DNA of 64,000 bases from NCBI GenBank assembly GCA_009827225.1, contig WUAI01000002.1, positions 1 through 64,000 of the forward strand, in the 5' to 3' direction. Below the pieces are notes generated by a model. It was not told where the DNA came from and made no database searches. It saw only the letters and a list, made by a program, of their open reading frames with translations. The position numbers were made by a program, and so were the translations under genes. Shown piece by piece: positions 9,602-19,661 of this stretch. Positions within the stretch are counted from its first letter, which is position 1. Every line of letters begins with the position of its first letter. Source of the DNA: Flavobacteriaceae bacterium (GTDB lineage Bacteria > Bacteroidota > Bacteroidia > Flavobacteriales > Flavobacteriaceae).

Positions 9602-10531
9602 AGTTAACGGGCTTATTATCTTTACATCCTGAAATTTTATAGCTCCCCGAACCACTCCTGAAATTACTTCGTACAAGGCGTTGATGATCTGCATCTTTAA
9701 TTCGCTCTTGTTGTAAATAAGGCTCACTTCCCGTGCCGGAGACGGCTCCACGAAATACTTCAAATACTTTTTTCCTCCTTCGAGATCCATTGTATGCAAA
9801 TAAGGAAGCAAAGTCATGCCCAGTCCTTCATGAGTTAACTTAATAAGGGTTTCAAAACTTCCACTTTCCAATTGGAAGTGATCGTTGGTCGCCAATTTAG
9901 AAGCCTGGCAAATGTTGACCACCCCATCTCTGAAACAATGACCATCTTCTAACAGAAGTATATCCTCAATGTCCAGATCTTTGGATTCGATTTGCTCTTT
10001 ACCAAACAATCGATGACTTTCAGGGATATATCCCACAAAAGGCTCATAGTACAAGGGTCTTTCTTTAATGGTTTCTATGTGCAGAGGAGTTGCGGCCACT
10101 GCGGCATCCAAATGCCCCTCATTGAGCTTGGTGATAATTTCGTGCGTTGCGATTTCTTCAATTTTCAATTGAACTTTGGGATATCGCACTGTAAATGTTT
10201 TGAGAAACATGGGTAACAGTGTAGGCATGATGGTAGGTATAATACCCAGTCGGAATTCACCACCCACAAATCCCTTCTCCTGGTCCACCACGTCCTGCAT
10301 GCGCTCCGCTTCATTCACAATGTTCTTCGCCTGGTTCACAATTTTCTCGCCCACTCCTGTAAGTTCAATAGGTTTTTTCGATCGATCAAAGATCAAAATG
10401 TCCAGCTCCTCTTCGAGTTTTTGTATTTGCATACTGAGGGTAGGTTGTGTGACGAAAGTCTTTTCAGCGGCTTTGGTGAAATTTTGGTGTTCGGCGACAG
10501 CCAATACATATTTTAATTGAGTAATGGTCAT
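9596..10531 (-). CDS. LysR family regulator, OxyR-like
   Basis: MTITQLKYVLAVAEHQNFTKAAEKTFVTQPTLSMQIQKLEEEL; conserved CFRDGVVNIC region resembling OxyR. Confidence 0.85.
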   Translation of the reverse strand: MTITQLKYVLAVAEHQNFTKAAEKTFVTQPTLSMQIQKLEEELDILIFDRSKKPIELTGVGEKIVNQAKNIVNEAERMQDVVDQEKGFVGGEFRLGIIPTIMPTLLPMFLKTFTVRYPKVQLKIEEIATHEIITKLNEGHLDAAVAATPLHIETIKERPLYYEPFVGYIPESHRLFGKEQIESKDLDIEDILLLEDGHCFRDGVVNICQASKLATNDHFQLESGSFETLIKLTHEGLGMTLLPYLHTMDLEGGKKYLKYFVEPSPAREVSLIYNKSELKMQIINALYEVISGVVRGAIKFQDVKIISPLTK

Positions 10532-10547
10532 ATAAAGGTTGTTTTTA

Positions 10548-10575
10548 CAAAGATAGTGATTTATCAATAAAATCT
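10548..10575 (-). promoter_or_regulatory. Promoter of the LysR/OxyR gene
   Basis: On the minus strand TTG-N22-TATCTTTG, matching Bacteroidota -33/-7 elements; TATCTTTG at 10548-10555. Confidence 0.55.
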
Positions 10576-10629
10576 ATCAAAAAATACAAACCATTAGAAT
10601 GTGTCTATAGCGATAGGCTCATCACAAAA

Positions 10630-10654
10630 AAAGCCGGCAACTTTCGCCGGCTTT
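10630..10654 (-). terminator. Intrinsic terminator of the DUF2141 gene
   Basis: AAAGCCGGC / GCCGGCTTT with T run on the minus strand. Confidence 0.8.
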
Positions 10655-10674
10655 CATTTAGTGGGTTGGAGTTA

Positions 10675-11118
10675 TTACATTCTTATTTCCATAATTAGAG
10701 GCTCGCTCGCAACCTCAAATTTTGCGTCACTCCATTGCGGAGGGCCATAGCTCATTACATTGTTGGAGATACCATACATTTCGATTGGCATTCCGTTGGC
10801 TTCAAAGTCCATATTCTTGTTTCCGTTTTTATCGTGGAACAACGAGATGCCATAAATGCCCGGAGCAACATTTACAAAGGTGCCGGTGGCTTTTCCATCG
10901 ACGATCTCCAGGTCCAGTGCTTGTAGCGGACCTGCCTTCATGAATGTGGCTTCATCATACAATCCCACAATTACGGTTCCACCTTCGCTTGGAACAGGAA
11001 CGGTTACTGTAATGGTTGTTCCTTCTGTAGTTTCTTCGGAAGGGTTAGTGACTTCGGTTTGAGCTTTGGCTAAAAATGATGCGATAGTCAATGTGAGAGT
11101 AAGGATTATGGTTTTCAT
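10675..11118 (-). CDS. DUF2141 domain secreted protein (copy 1)
   Basis: Signal peptide; VIVGLYDEATFM...GIYGISLFHDKNGNKNMDFEANGMPIEMYGISNN. Confidence 0.85.
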   Translation of the reverse strand: MKTIILTLTLTIASFLAKAQTEVTNPSEETTEGTTITVTVPVPSEGGTVIVGLYDEATFMKAGPLQALDLEIVDGKATGTFVNVAPGIYGISLFHDKNGNKNMDFEANGMPIEMYGISNNVMSYGPPQWSDAKFEVASEPLIMEIRM

Positions 11119-11156
11119 GATAATGGTTTTAAAGTGTTCGTTTTTGATTTACACTT

Positions 11157-11227
11157 CAAAAGTGAGAAGAATACCCCATCGGCCAAATAAAGAAATACCG
11201 AACTGTAAAAAGAATGGATTGAATTGT
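11157..11227 (-). promoter_or_regulatory. Predicted LytTR-type direct-repeat operator/promoter (P4)
   Basis: Minus strand: ACAATTCAA-N12-ACAGTTCGG-N33-CACTTTTG; ACAGTTCGG fits the LytTR half-site pattern [TA][AC][CA]GTTN[AG][TG]. Confidence 0.7.
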
Positions 11228-11249
11228 AATTATTTCAGGATACGGGTGC

Positions 11250-12584
11250 TTAAATAAGACCTCTGGCCTTTATTTCCAGGTACTTATTGATAGTGTTAAC
11301 TGTTAGGTTTTCCGGAGCAGTTAGAATAGATTGTATTCCATATTTATGCAGTTCATTCACAATGAGCTTCTTTTCATAAATGAATTTTTCCGCGATGGTT
11401 TTTTCAAAGATCTGTTGGGTATTGTCGGCCTTTTGGTGGGCGAAATCAACGAGTTCTGTATTTTCAAAGAAGACCACAACGAGTAGATGATGTTTGTTAA
11501 TAGCCTGCAGATAGGAAAGTTGTCGGTGCAGCGCATCCATGGTTTCGAAGTTGGTATATAAAAGCAACAAACTTCGCTGTTTTACATTTCGTTTGATATC
11601 TACATATAAGCGTGAGAAATCGCTCTCCGAGAAATCGGTTGTAATATTATAAAGCGTTTCCAGGATCAGGTTCATTTGGGCACTTTTCCTTTGCGCCACC
11701 ACGCGGTCCTCGACTTTTCTGGAGAAGGTGAACATGCCAGCCTTGTCTTGTTTCTTCAAGGCAATATTCGAGATAACCAATGTAGCATTCACCGCGTAAT
11801 CCAGCAAACTCAGGTAATTGAACGGCATTTTCATCACCCGTCCTTTGTCGATTACCGAATACACCGGTTGCGATTTCTCGTCTTGAAATTGGTTAACCAT
11901 CAAATCGTTTTTCTTGGCCGTAGCTTTCCAGTTGATATTTCGAACATCGTCTCCGGCTACATATTCTTTGATCTGTTCAAACTCCATGGTATGACCAATG
12001 CGTCGAATCTTTTTGAGTCCGAAGAATTTCAACCGATTCGAAAAAGCGATAAAGTCATATTTTTTCAGCTGAAGGAATGAAGGATAATTCGGCACCATGG
12101 CCTCTGCTGAAAACTGCTGCCGCCTTGCTACTAAACCTAACAGCGTAGAGACAAAGACGTTCAAATTTCCGAAGTGATATTCACCCCGCTCTGTAGGTCG
12201 AACCTGGTAGGTGAGTTTCACTTCCTGGGATGGATCCAACGATTGATAGATTTCGAAATCTCTACGTTGCCATTGTACGGGAAGTTCGTCGATTACCTTC
12301 AGTCGGGTTTTCAATCGGTATCGGTTACGCAACAAGATCTCGATGTTGTTATAGTCTCCATTCGACAATTTCTCGGGCAATATCCTCTCGGCTTCAATTC
12401 CGGTTTTGTTGCGGTAAAGAAAGAATATATCGATGAGCAAAGAACCTGCGAGAATATAAAACAACAACTTGCTCACACTATAAAGATTGGGAACGAAGAA
12501 AGACACCACGAACACAATCGACAAGCTGAATAGCAGCACAAAGAACCGCTTTGAAAAATATAGGCTACGCAGGAATTTTTTCAT
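11250..12584 (-). CDS. DUF58 domain protein
   Basis: GDDVRNINWKATAKKNDLMVNQFQDEKSQPVYSVIDKGR. Confidence 0.88.
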   Translation of the reverse strand: MKKFLRSLYFSKRFFVLLFSLSIVFVVSFFVPNLYSVSKLLFYILAGSLLIDIFFLYRNKTGIEAERILPEKLSNGDYNNIEILLRNRYRLKTRLKVIDELPVQWQRRDFEIYQSLDPSQEVKLTYQVRPTERGEYHFGNLNVFVSTLLGLVARRQQFSAEAMVPNYPSFLQLKKYDFIAFSNRLKFFGLKKIRRIGHTMEFEQIKEYVAGDDVRNINWKATAKKNDLMVNQFQDEKSQPVYSVIDKGRVMKMPFNYLSLLDYAVNATLVISNIALKKQDKAGMFTFSRKVEDRVVAQRKSAQMNLILETLYNITTDFSESDFSRLYVDIKRNVKQRSLLLLYTNFETMDALHRQLSYLQAINKHHLLVVVFFENTELVDFAHQKADNTQQIFEKTIAEKFIYEKKLIVNELHKYGIQSILTAPENLTVNTINKYLEIKARGLI

Positions 12585-13577
12585 CTATCTGGGCACTTCG
12601 ATGGTTTCGATAATTTGCTGAACCACCTTATCGGTAGTGAGGCCTTCCATCTCGCGCTCCGGAGTAAGAATAATTCGGTGCCTTAGCACTGCTGGTGCTA
12701 CCTTCTTGATATCATCCGGAGTTACAAAGTCTCTTCCTTGCATGGCTGCAAGGGCTTTAGAGGCATTCATGATAGCCAAAGAGGCTCGGGGAGAAGCTCC
12801 CAGGAACAGGTTGGCATTCGCCCGAGTGTTATCAGTGATCGCTGCGATATATTTCAACAGATTGTTCTCCACGATGATCTTCTTGATGATTTTCTGATAT
12901 TCGTCAATCTGAGCGGCCGTCAGGACCGGTTCGACGACATCGAGTGCCATTCTGTTCTCCCTGTGGTGTTCGTTTTCAAGAATTTTTAGCTCCTCATCCA
13001 CGTTGGGATACGGCACGTTGATCTTGAAGAGGAATCGATCCAATTGGGCTTCTGGCAAAGCATATGTTCCTTCCTGCTCCACCGGGTTTTGAGTGGCAAA
13101 AACCAGAAAAGGTAATTCCATATCATATCGTATTCCGTCCATGGTAATTTGACGCTCCTCCATTACCTCGAATAATGCGGCCTGAGTTTTGGCAGGAGCA
13201 CGATTGATCTCATCGATCAAAATGATGTTTGAGAATATAGGCCCTTTCTTGAACTCAAACTCTGTTGTTTTCACATTGAAAACCGAAGTTCCCAGGATAT
13301 CACTAGGCATGAGATCCGGAGTAAACTGAATCCTGCTGAATCCAACGTCCAGGGTCCTGGCGAGTAATTTGGCTGTAATCGTTTTGGCAACCCCGGGAAC
13401 TCCTTCAATAAGTGAATGGCCGTCTGATAATATAGAAACGATGAGCATTTCCAGCATTTCTTCCTGCCCGACAATTACTTTTCCCATTTCGGTTTTTATC
13501 TTTTCGACAGCCTCTTTTAAGTTTTTGAGGTCGATCCTGGAATTAAATTCCAACGGGTTATCTTGAGTTTCTTCCAT
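12585..13577 (-). CDS. MoxR family AAA+ ATPase
   Basis: Walker A GVPGVAKT, IIILIDEINRAPAKTQAALFEVMEE, FATQNPVEQEGTYALPEAQLDRF. Confidence 0.93.
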   Translation of the reverse strand: MEETQDNPLEFNSRIDLKNLKEAVEKIKTEMGKVIVGQEEMLEMLIVSILSDGHSLIEGVPGVAKTITAKLLARTLDVGFSRIQFTPDLMPSDILGTSVFNVKTTEFEFKKGPIFSNIILIDEINRAPAKTQAALFEVMEERQITMDGIRYDMELPFLVFATQNPVEQEGTYALPEAQLDRFLFKINVPYPNVDEELKILENEHHRENRMALDVVEPVLTAAQIDEYQKIIKKIIVENNLLKYIAAITDNTRANANLFLGASPRASLAIMNASKALAAMQGRDFVTPDDIKKVAPAVLRHRIILTPEREMEGLTTDKVVQQIIETIEVPR

Positions 13578-13579
13578 AA

Positions 13580-14770
13580 TTAAAGATTAAAATCCTGTGT
13601 TTTTTTGTTGAGTTCGATGAGATCGGCTTCCACGTGAACCGATTTCCCTTTCAAATGATTGATATATTGAATTAGTTTTTTAGTAGTTTCCAACGGATTC
13701 CCGCTTTTCTGAGATAACTTCTGGACGAAAACATCATCCAGTGTTTGGGTACTCAAATAATATTTGGAACGAATAATTTCCAGAAAATAGGTAATCTTCT
13801 TCGTTATAATATCCGTGTAGTCTTTGTGCTGAAAGTACAGATCGCCGATAGTACGTGTAAATTCTACCGATGAGTTTTCCAGAGGTTTGATCACTTCGAT
13901 GATACGCTGTTCCCTTTTGGCCTTGAAAATCAATAAAATCAACACTCCGATCATCGCAACATAATAGGCCCAGGTTAGTGCGGGTTGAGTGAATACAAAA
14001 CGCATGGGAGAGGTGACCACCTTCCGTCCGGATTTCAAATAGGAATCCCAATAAATATGTTCGGCATCTATAAAAGATAGTACCATTTGCGCATATTCCT
14101 GATTTCCCTTCAGAAGGTAATAATTTGAAAATGCTTCCGGCAAGGCGTGAAAGAAGATTCGACCCTTGCCTTCAGGAACCGAAATAAAATTAAGACTTGA
14201 TTCCGGGCCTTTTTTATCGGAAACTAGATATCCCAGCCCTTTGTGCCGGATCGTATCAATACGATCAAAGGTAGCGCGATAACTGCCCCGGCTGAATACT
14301 CCTTCAGAATTATTCTGAAAAGAATGGCTGAACAACCTGGAACGCAATGTGTCGTTGAGGACGTCATAATCTACATAGGTCCGAATGTTTAATGAGTCGG
14401 AAACCACATAACCAAAATTCCTGGAAGAAATAAATACGGTATTTCCTTCGGAAGCATACTTCCTCAACTCTTCCAGTTGCCGTTGGTCAAAGAATAAATT
14501 ATCATCAATAAACACATAAGCAGAATTCGAAACATAAGTACTATCGAGAAGAAATTCATAGGGATCACGACTCACCCTTTCTACAGCAGTATCTTCAAAT
14601 AAATTCTCCAATTCTTCATAAAGCACAAAACTGCCAAAAGGTATTTTATCGGCCGAGGTATAACTGGGACGCCAGTCTATGGGTCTTGGTCGGAAAACTT
14701 CAGAAAGAATGATCACCAGAATGACGGCGCTCACCAAAATGACAATATTTTTCGACCTTTTATCCAGCAT
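13580..14770 (-). CDS. DUF4350 domain membrane protein
   Basis: PFGSFVLYEELENLF / VFIDDNLFFDQRQLEELRKYASEGNTVFISS; position between MoxR and DUF4129 genes. Confidence 0.75.
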   Translation of the reverse strand: MLDKRSKNIVILVSAVILVIILSEVFRPRPIDWRPSYTSADKIPFGSFVLYEELENLFEDTAVERVSRDPYEFLLDSTYVSNSAYVFIDDNLFFDQRQLEELRKYASEGNTVFISSRNFGYVVSDSLNIRTYVDYDVLNDTLRSRLFSHSFQNNSEGVFSRGSYRATFDRIDTIRHKGLGYLVSDKKGPESSLNFISVPEGKGRIFFHALPEAFSNYYLLKGNQEYAQMVLSFIDAEHIYWDSYLKSGRKVVTSPMRFVFTQPALTWAYYVAMIGVLILLIFKAKREQRIIEVIKPLENSSVEFTRTIGDLYFQHKDYTDIITKKITYFLEIIRSKYYLSTQTLDDVFVQKLSQKSGNPLETTKKLIQYINHLKGKSVHVEADLIELNKKTQDFNL

Positions 14771-15494
14771 TTCTTAAGTTTTGTGTAAAGCGATCAAAAT
14801 TTCCCTGTGCCTGTGCAAATTCCTGTTCTCCAATTTCGAATTCCCCATACCACACAAAATCGTACAGGTAAGACACCCTTTGGAAGTCCCTTTTTAAATT
14901 CAAATCTTCTATTTCTCTTTGATAATCGGCGTTGGTCTTATCGAAATCCCAATGGATGATATTCTTCGCGGAAAGGTCCTTCAATGCCTTTAAGTACATA
15001 AATCGTACTGCCAATCGATAATCTTTTTGCTGTAAAGCATCCTTGATCAATTTATCGAGGTCGATGCTTTTGATATCTTCTACTTTAACATTGAGGGGCG
15101 CCAAATGAGCACTCTTTTTTCTAAAGAAACCCACCGCGTTGTTTCCAACCAATAATTTCACCACCAGGTACAAGGCGAGCCCAATAAGAATAAAATAAAC
15201 AAAGAACTCGATGACACGATAGGTCTCGGGATCGAGTTCAATTCCGAATAATTCTGAAATTTTCTGAAAGAACCATTGTATGGCCCTGGCGATGAAGTTT
15301 TGAGCTTCCCCTTCTATGTTTGCTTCATAATCAAAGTCATCGCCCGTATACTTTTCAGCAAGTGAATCGTTGAATGATCTTTCAGCCACACTGCTGGAAT
15401 CAATGATGATCCGATCTTTTGTTTCCTGTCCCATCATCGGACAAATAATCAGAAATATCAACGCTATGATCCAACTCTTATTCACCGGCACCAA
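14760..15494 (-). CDS. DUF4129 domain protein
   Basis: C-terminal DYRLAVRFMYLKALKDLSAKNIIHWDFDKTNADY and TM helix. Confidence 0.75.
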   Translation of the reverse strand: MVPVNKSWIIALIFLIICPMMGQETKDRIIIDSSSVAERSFNDSLAEKYTGDDFDYEANIEGEAQNFIARAIQWFFQKISELFGIELDPETYRVIEFFVYFILIGLALYLVVKLLVGNNAVGFFRKKSAHLAPLNVKVEDIKSIDLDKLIKDALQQKDYRLAVRFMYLKALKDLSAKNIIHWDFDKTNADYQREIEDLNLKRDFQRVSYLYDFVWYGEFEIGEQEFAQAQGNFDRFTQNLRNAG

Positions 15495-16398
15495 TTTGTT
15501 CTATGCGGCTTCGCGCATTGTGGTTATAAGTTTCCTCGTGAATTGAGAAGTACAGCACTCCGTTACCCAATTGCATCAGCGACTGTAGCAGTGTATATAA
15601 GATCAAAAATATGCATAGTGCCAGGGTCCAGATGATGGTAGCAACGGGTGACTCGGCCAGATCGATTCCATTTTCCATAGAATGAAATGCATATATGCCT
15701 ATGAGTACTCCCGGTACCATTAAGACAACAGCCAGGAGGATGAACAATAAGAGGCTTAATATAAAATTGACCAATACACTTTTCCAAAAGTGTTGTGTGA
15801 CTAATCGCCAGCCTTCTCCTAAAGAATCGGCTACGTCCCTATTTTCATAGAAAATCGGCATGAAGGCTACCCCCATCCAGGAGCTAAATATAAGTCCGAC
15901 CATATAGCGAACCAAAATTCCTACCACCGGCAGGAAGGATACCACTACGCCTATGATAACTACCGGAATATAGAGTAATATCAATAATAAAATGAAAAGA
16001 AGCACGCGCCCCAGGTTGTTATACACCAATTCCCAAACCGCTTTTTTGTCTAAATCGAGTCCGGGTTTCTTCTCGTAATTCACAAGATACGATGCGGCGA
16101 GGCCATGATTAAGTATGCTGGCTACCACAAATAGTCCCAGGAAAGTGAGCGCTCCAAGTCCTAGTAGTAAATCACTGTCATTCGTTGATGTTCCTGTGAT
16201 GGGATTTGCTCGTATACTGCCCACAAAACCAGTCACCATTAAATAGCTCGCCAGCAGAAAACCCAGAATAAAGAGTCCGTTATACCGGATAAATATATTC
16301 AGATAGGGTTTCAAATGTTTCTTGAAGAAATCAAAGTACACCGAAATGATTTCCCCAATATCCCTGCGTTGTTTTAAATCAATGATCGGTGGAGGCAT
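15478..16398 (-). CDS. Multi-TM membrane protein of the SpoIIM/MoxR cluster
   Basis: About six hydrophobic segments, overlaps both neighbours. Confidence 0.7.
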   Translation of the reverse strand: MPPPIIDLKQRRDIGEIISVYFDFFKKHLKPYLNIFIRYNGLFILGFLLASYLMVTGFVGSIRANPITGTSTNDSDLLLGLGALTFLGLFVVASILNHGLAASYLVNYEKKPGLDLDKKAVWELVYNNLGRVLLFILLLILLYIPVVIIGVVVSFLPVVGILVRYMVGLIFSSWMGVAFMPIFYENRDVADSLGEGWRLVTQHFWKSVLVNFILSLLLFILLAVVLMVPGVLIGIYAFHSMENGIDLAESPVATIIWTLALCIFLILYTLLQSLMQLGNGVLYFSIHEETYNHNARSRIEQIGAGE

Positions 16399-17347
16399 AA
16401 GTTTTATTTAAGGCAATTGGATAATAGATATAATAATAAATGATCAAGGCTAAAGAGCTAAAAATGATCAGCATGGACAACCACACCGGCATATTGCTGT
16501 AACGGGTGATAAATCCTTCGATAAACCCGGCAATGATAAAAAACGGAATGGTACTGATCATTATTTTGAGTCCGTCTTTGGCTCCTTTTACGAAAGAAAC
16601 TTTCCTGGAATAGGTTTTGGGAAACAACAGGCTATTGCCCATGACGAACCCCGCACATCCGGCGATTACAATGACGGAAATTTCGATGGTTCCGTGGAGC
16701 CAGACCGATTTAGAAGCTGTAAAAAGCAAATCACGATTATAGAAAAAGGTAAAAAAGGCTCCCAGCATCACACCATTATTGAATAACACCCATGCGGTTC
16801 CCACGGAAATAATCGCTCCAAAGGCATAAGCAATGATCGCTACTCTTATATTATTGATCGTGATCCCAAGGAAGGTCCCGATTTCACTTCCACTTTTATA
16901 GATAGCAGTGGGATCCCCTTCTTCGATATTATTCAAAGTTTCATTGACATATGCATCTCCCAGTATCAGTCTTACAAACGAATCATCGAAATAGGTCGAA
17001 ATAGCACCTATGCAAATTGCCAGGAAGAAGATGAGAAAAGCATAGAACAAGGTACCGTGATATTGTTTAAAGAAAAGAGGAAATTCGTATTTCCAGAAAC
17101 TTACCAACCTGTTTTTACTTTCCTTTCGGTTGATATAAATCTTCTGATGTGCTTGAGATGCAATACCGTTCAGATACAACAGTGTTTTGCTCCCGGGATA
17201 ATAGGTTTGTGCGTAAGCAAGGTCGTTGGTGAGTTGAATATAATAATCGGCGAGATGGTCGGGGCTTATTTTGGAATTTAGTGTGATAGCTTTTTCAAAA
17301 GCTATCCATTTTTCTTTATTTTGCTTCACGAAGGCGGCCTCTCGCAT
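16379..17347 (-). CDS. Stage II sporulation protein M (SpoIIM/DUF95) family membrane protein
   Basis: MREAAFVKQNKEKWIAFE N-terminus, NNIRVAIIAYAFGAI and LHGTIEISVIVIAGCAGFVMG motifs. Confidence 0.85.
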   Translation of the reverse strand: MREAAFVKQNKEKWIAFEKAITLNSKISPDHLADYYIQLTNDLAYAQTYYPGSKTLLYLNGIASQAHQKIYINRKESKNRLVSFWKYEFPLFFKQYHGTLFYAFLIFFLAICIGAISTYFDDSFVRLILGDAYVNETLNNIEEGDPTAIYKSGSEIGTFLGITINNIRVAIIAYAFGAIISVGTAWVLFNNGVMLGAFFTFFYNRDLLFTASKSVWLHGTIEISVIVIAGCAGFVMGNSLLFPKTYSRKVSFVKGAKDGLKIMISTIPFFIIAGFIEGFITRYSNMPVWLSMLIIFSSLALIIYYYIYYPIALNKTYASTDH

Positions 17348-17384
17348 CTAGAAATTTTCAATAAATATAAACACTTGCTTTTAC

Positions 17385-18110
17385 ATGGCAAACTTAGAAA
17401 TCAACACTACGCAGAATGTCAATTTGGACTATCGAATTGTAAGTGTAGGGGAGCGAATTTTGGCCTTTTTTATCGATTTAGGTCTGTTCCTTTTGTATTT
17501 CTATATTCTTGAACTTATTACTTCGGCGCTGGATGCAGCAATTAGTGATAATTGGACGGTGTTCGGGTTACAGCAGTTCCTATTGTTGCCGGTCATGTTT
17601 TATTCCCTGTATATGCATATTCTTTTCAATGGTCGAACTGTGGGAAAAATGATCATGAAAACCCGTGTCGTTAAAGTAGATGGGACTCCGGTTCATTGGT
17701 CGAATTATTTGACGTTGTGGATGATGAGAATTCTTGATATCTGGATGTTCCTTGGTTCAATTGGGTTGCTGACCACTATTTTTTCTGAAAAGCGTCAACG
17801 ATTAGGGGATATGGCGGCCGGTACGGTTGTAATCAGTACCAAGAATAAGGTCAAGATTACCCACACTATATTGGAAGATATTACTGACGATTACGAGCCT
17901 ACCTTTATCAATGTCACCAAATTAACGGACAAGGATGCCCGGCTGATCAAAGAGACGTATCAGATCGCTTTAAGAAGCAATGACTTTAAAACACTCAATA
18001 TGCTGCGGCGGAAGGTGGCTTCTGTACTCGAAGTGGAATCCAGTCTCTATGACAAGCAGTTTATCGATACGGTGCTGAAGGACTATAATTACTTTACCCA
18101 GAGTATGTAA
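17385..18110 (+). CDS. RDD family membrane protein
   Basis: VSVGERILAFFIDLGLFLLYF ... NGRTVGKMIMKTRVVKVDG ... KRQRLGDMAAGTVVI. Confidence 0.88.
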   Translation: MANLEINTTQNVNLDYRIVSVGERILAFFIDLGLFLLYFYILELITSALDAAISDNWTVFGLQQFLLLPVMFYSLYMHILFNGRTVGKMIMKTRVVKVDGTPVHWSNYLTLWMMRILDIWMFLGSIGLLTTIFSEKRQRLGDMAAGTVVISTKNKVKITHTILEDITDDYEPTFINVTKLTDKDARLIKETYQIALRSNDFKTLNMLRRKVASVLEVESSLYDKQFIDTVLKDYNYFTQSM

Positions 18111-18112
18111 TT

Positions 18113-18143
18113 AAAAAAGCAACCCTTTTTAAGAGTTGCTTTT
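18113..18143. terminator. Intrinsic terminator (RDD gene; possibly bidirectional)
   Basis: AAAAGCAAC / GTTGCTTTT stem. Confidence 0.7.
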
Positions 18144-18166
18144 CATTCTTTTTCAATGGCAAGATT

Positions 18167-19660
18167 TTATTCTTTGATGATCGTTTTGGTAACAATTTCA
18201 CCATCTGCGAATTCGATTCTCAGAAAGTAGATACCGGTAGGATATTCGCTTATATTCAATTCCAGTTCCTTTGAAGAATCTTTGTGGAAATGTCCCTGTT
18301 TGTGAAGGTTACCGAATTGGTTAGAAAGGGCCCAATCACTCATTTTATCATCACTGCGGACAACAAATGAACCGCGAGTGGGGTTTGGAGATAATTTGAC
18401 TTCCTTCCATCTATCAATAATTGCTTCTTCGTTAGTTTCAGAGGACTTCAAAGTAGGAGTGCATCCTTCGATATAGGCCCAAAAATCGGATCCTGGCTGG
18501 GCATGAAATCCTGGTTTTAATAACAGCGTAGTTCCTGTATCATATTCCGCAATTCCACCATCAAAAATGATGTTAGACGCATTTAATGTTAACTCTGAAT
18601 CGTCAATATCTACTTCACCATCCAAAACTTCTTCTGTTTTATTCTGGTTTTGAGGACAGACTTGTTGAGTAGTGAATATTAGTGAAGTACCATAATTCCC
18701 AGAGTAAAATCCATTATTACACCTGGCACGAACTCTCCATCGATAAGTAGTCTGTGGGGATAAGTTATTCAGATTATATGTAGTTCCACTAATATTTCCT
18801 GCCACCGTACTAAAAGAACCTGTTGGGAAGTCCTGTAATTGTACCTGATATGCGACCGCAGATGAGACTGGATTCCAATCCAAACGTGCACTGGTATCTG
18901 TAATATTGGTTGTCATTAGTCCGTTTGGAGCGGGTAAACCACAAGCTGCGGGAGTAGTGAAAGGAACATTATTGCTCCACTCACCATATTCTCCATTCGA
19001 ACATCTTGATCTAACCCTCCATTCATAACTAGTAGAAGGCGTAAGACCGCTAATGTTATGACTTGTACTGCTACTACCATTGTTTATGGTAGTCCATGTG
19101 CTCGAATTTGTGGGTTTGTATTGTGAATGATATCCACTAGCTCCTGAAACAGGCGTCCATCCAACCGTTGCGCTATTTGGAGTTATGTTTGAAGTTGTCT
19201 TATTTGAAGGTGCTGATAAAGTACAATCATTGTTACCAGGAACAACAACTATATTATAATTTCCACTATTATACGCCACTCCAAAAGGTAGATATTTAAA
19301 CTGTGCATAAAGAATTCCTCCACTCGCGTTGAACATTCCCGCCTCTAGAGTTATATCAGCACTAGTCAAATGTGTAGTTCCACCTGAGAAAATGGTTTCG
19401 CTTGTCCATTCCAAGGGAGGTGCTCCTTGAAAGATTTCAGTTAAAACTTTTAAAGTTCCACCGCTACCGTTCATCTGCTCGATGAGAATTGCAAATTGTA
19501 TTCTGGATTCCCCACCTTCTTCTATCTCTATGGTTCCACCTAAAGGAATAGGTGTGCCATCAATATACTGCATATTAAATATGGTTACAATTTGTGCAAA
19601 ACCGCTCATTGATACCATAAATAATAGCATAGTAAATGTTATTTTGAGAATTCTAGCCAT
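18167..19660 (-). CDS. Fibronectin type III domain secreted protein with T9SS C-terminal sorting domain
   Basis: Two FN3 repeats (SATVGWTPVSGASGYHSQYKP, SARLDWNPVSSAVAYQVQLQD), LKPGFHAQPGSDFWAYI, and LSPNPTRGSFVV...GIYFLRI tail; start moved to ATG at 19660. Confidence 0.85.
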   Translation of the reverse strand: MARILKITFTMLLFMVSMSGFAQIVTIFNMQYIDGTPIPLGGTIEIEEGGESRIQFAILIEQMNGSGGTLKVLTEIFQGAPPLEWTSETIFSGGTTHLTSADITLEAGMFNASGGILYAQFKYLPFGVAYNSGNYNIVVVPGNNDCTLSAPSNKTTSNITPNSATVGWTPVSGASGYHSQYKPTNSSTWTTINNGSSSTSHNISGLTPSTSYEWRVRSRCSNGEYGEWSNNVPFTTPAACGLPAPNGLMTTNITDTSARLDWNPVSSAVAYQVQLQDFPTGSFSTVAGNISGTTYNLNNLSPQTTYRWRVRARCNNGFYSGNYGTSLIFTTQQVCPQNQNKTEEVLDGEVDIDDSELTLNASNIIFDGGIAEYDTGTTLLLKPGFHAQPGSDFWAYIEGCTPTLKSSETNEEAIIDRWKEVKLSPNPTRGSFVVRSDDKMSDWALSNQFGNLHKQGHFHKDSSKELELNISEYPTGIYFLRIEFADGEIVTKTIIKE

Positions 19661-19661
19661 T

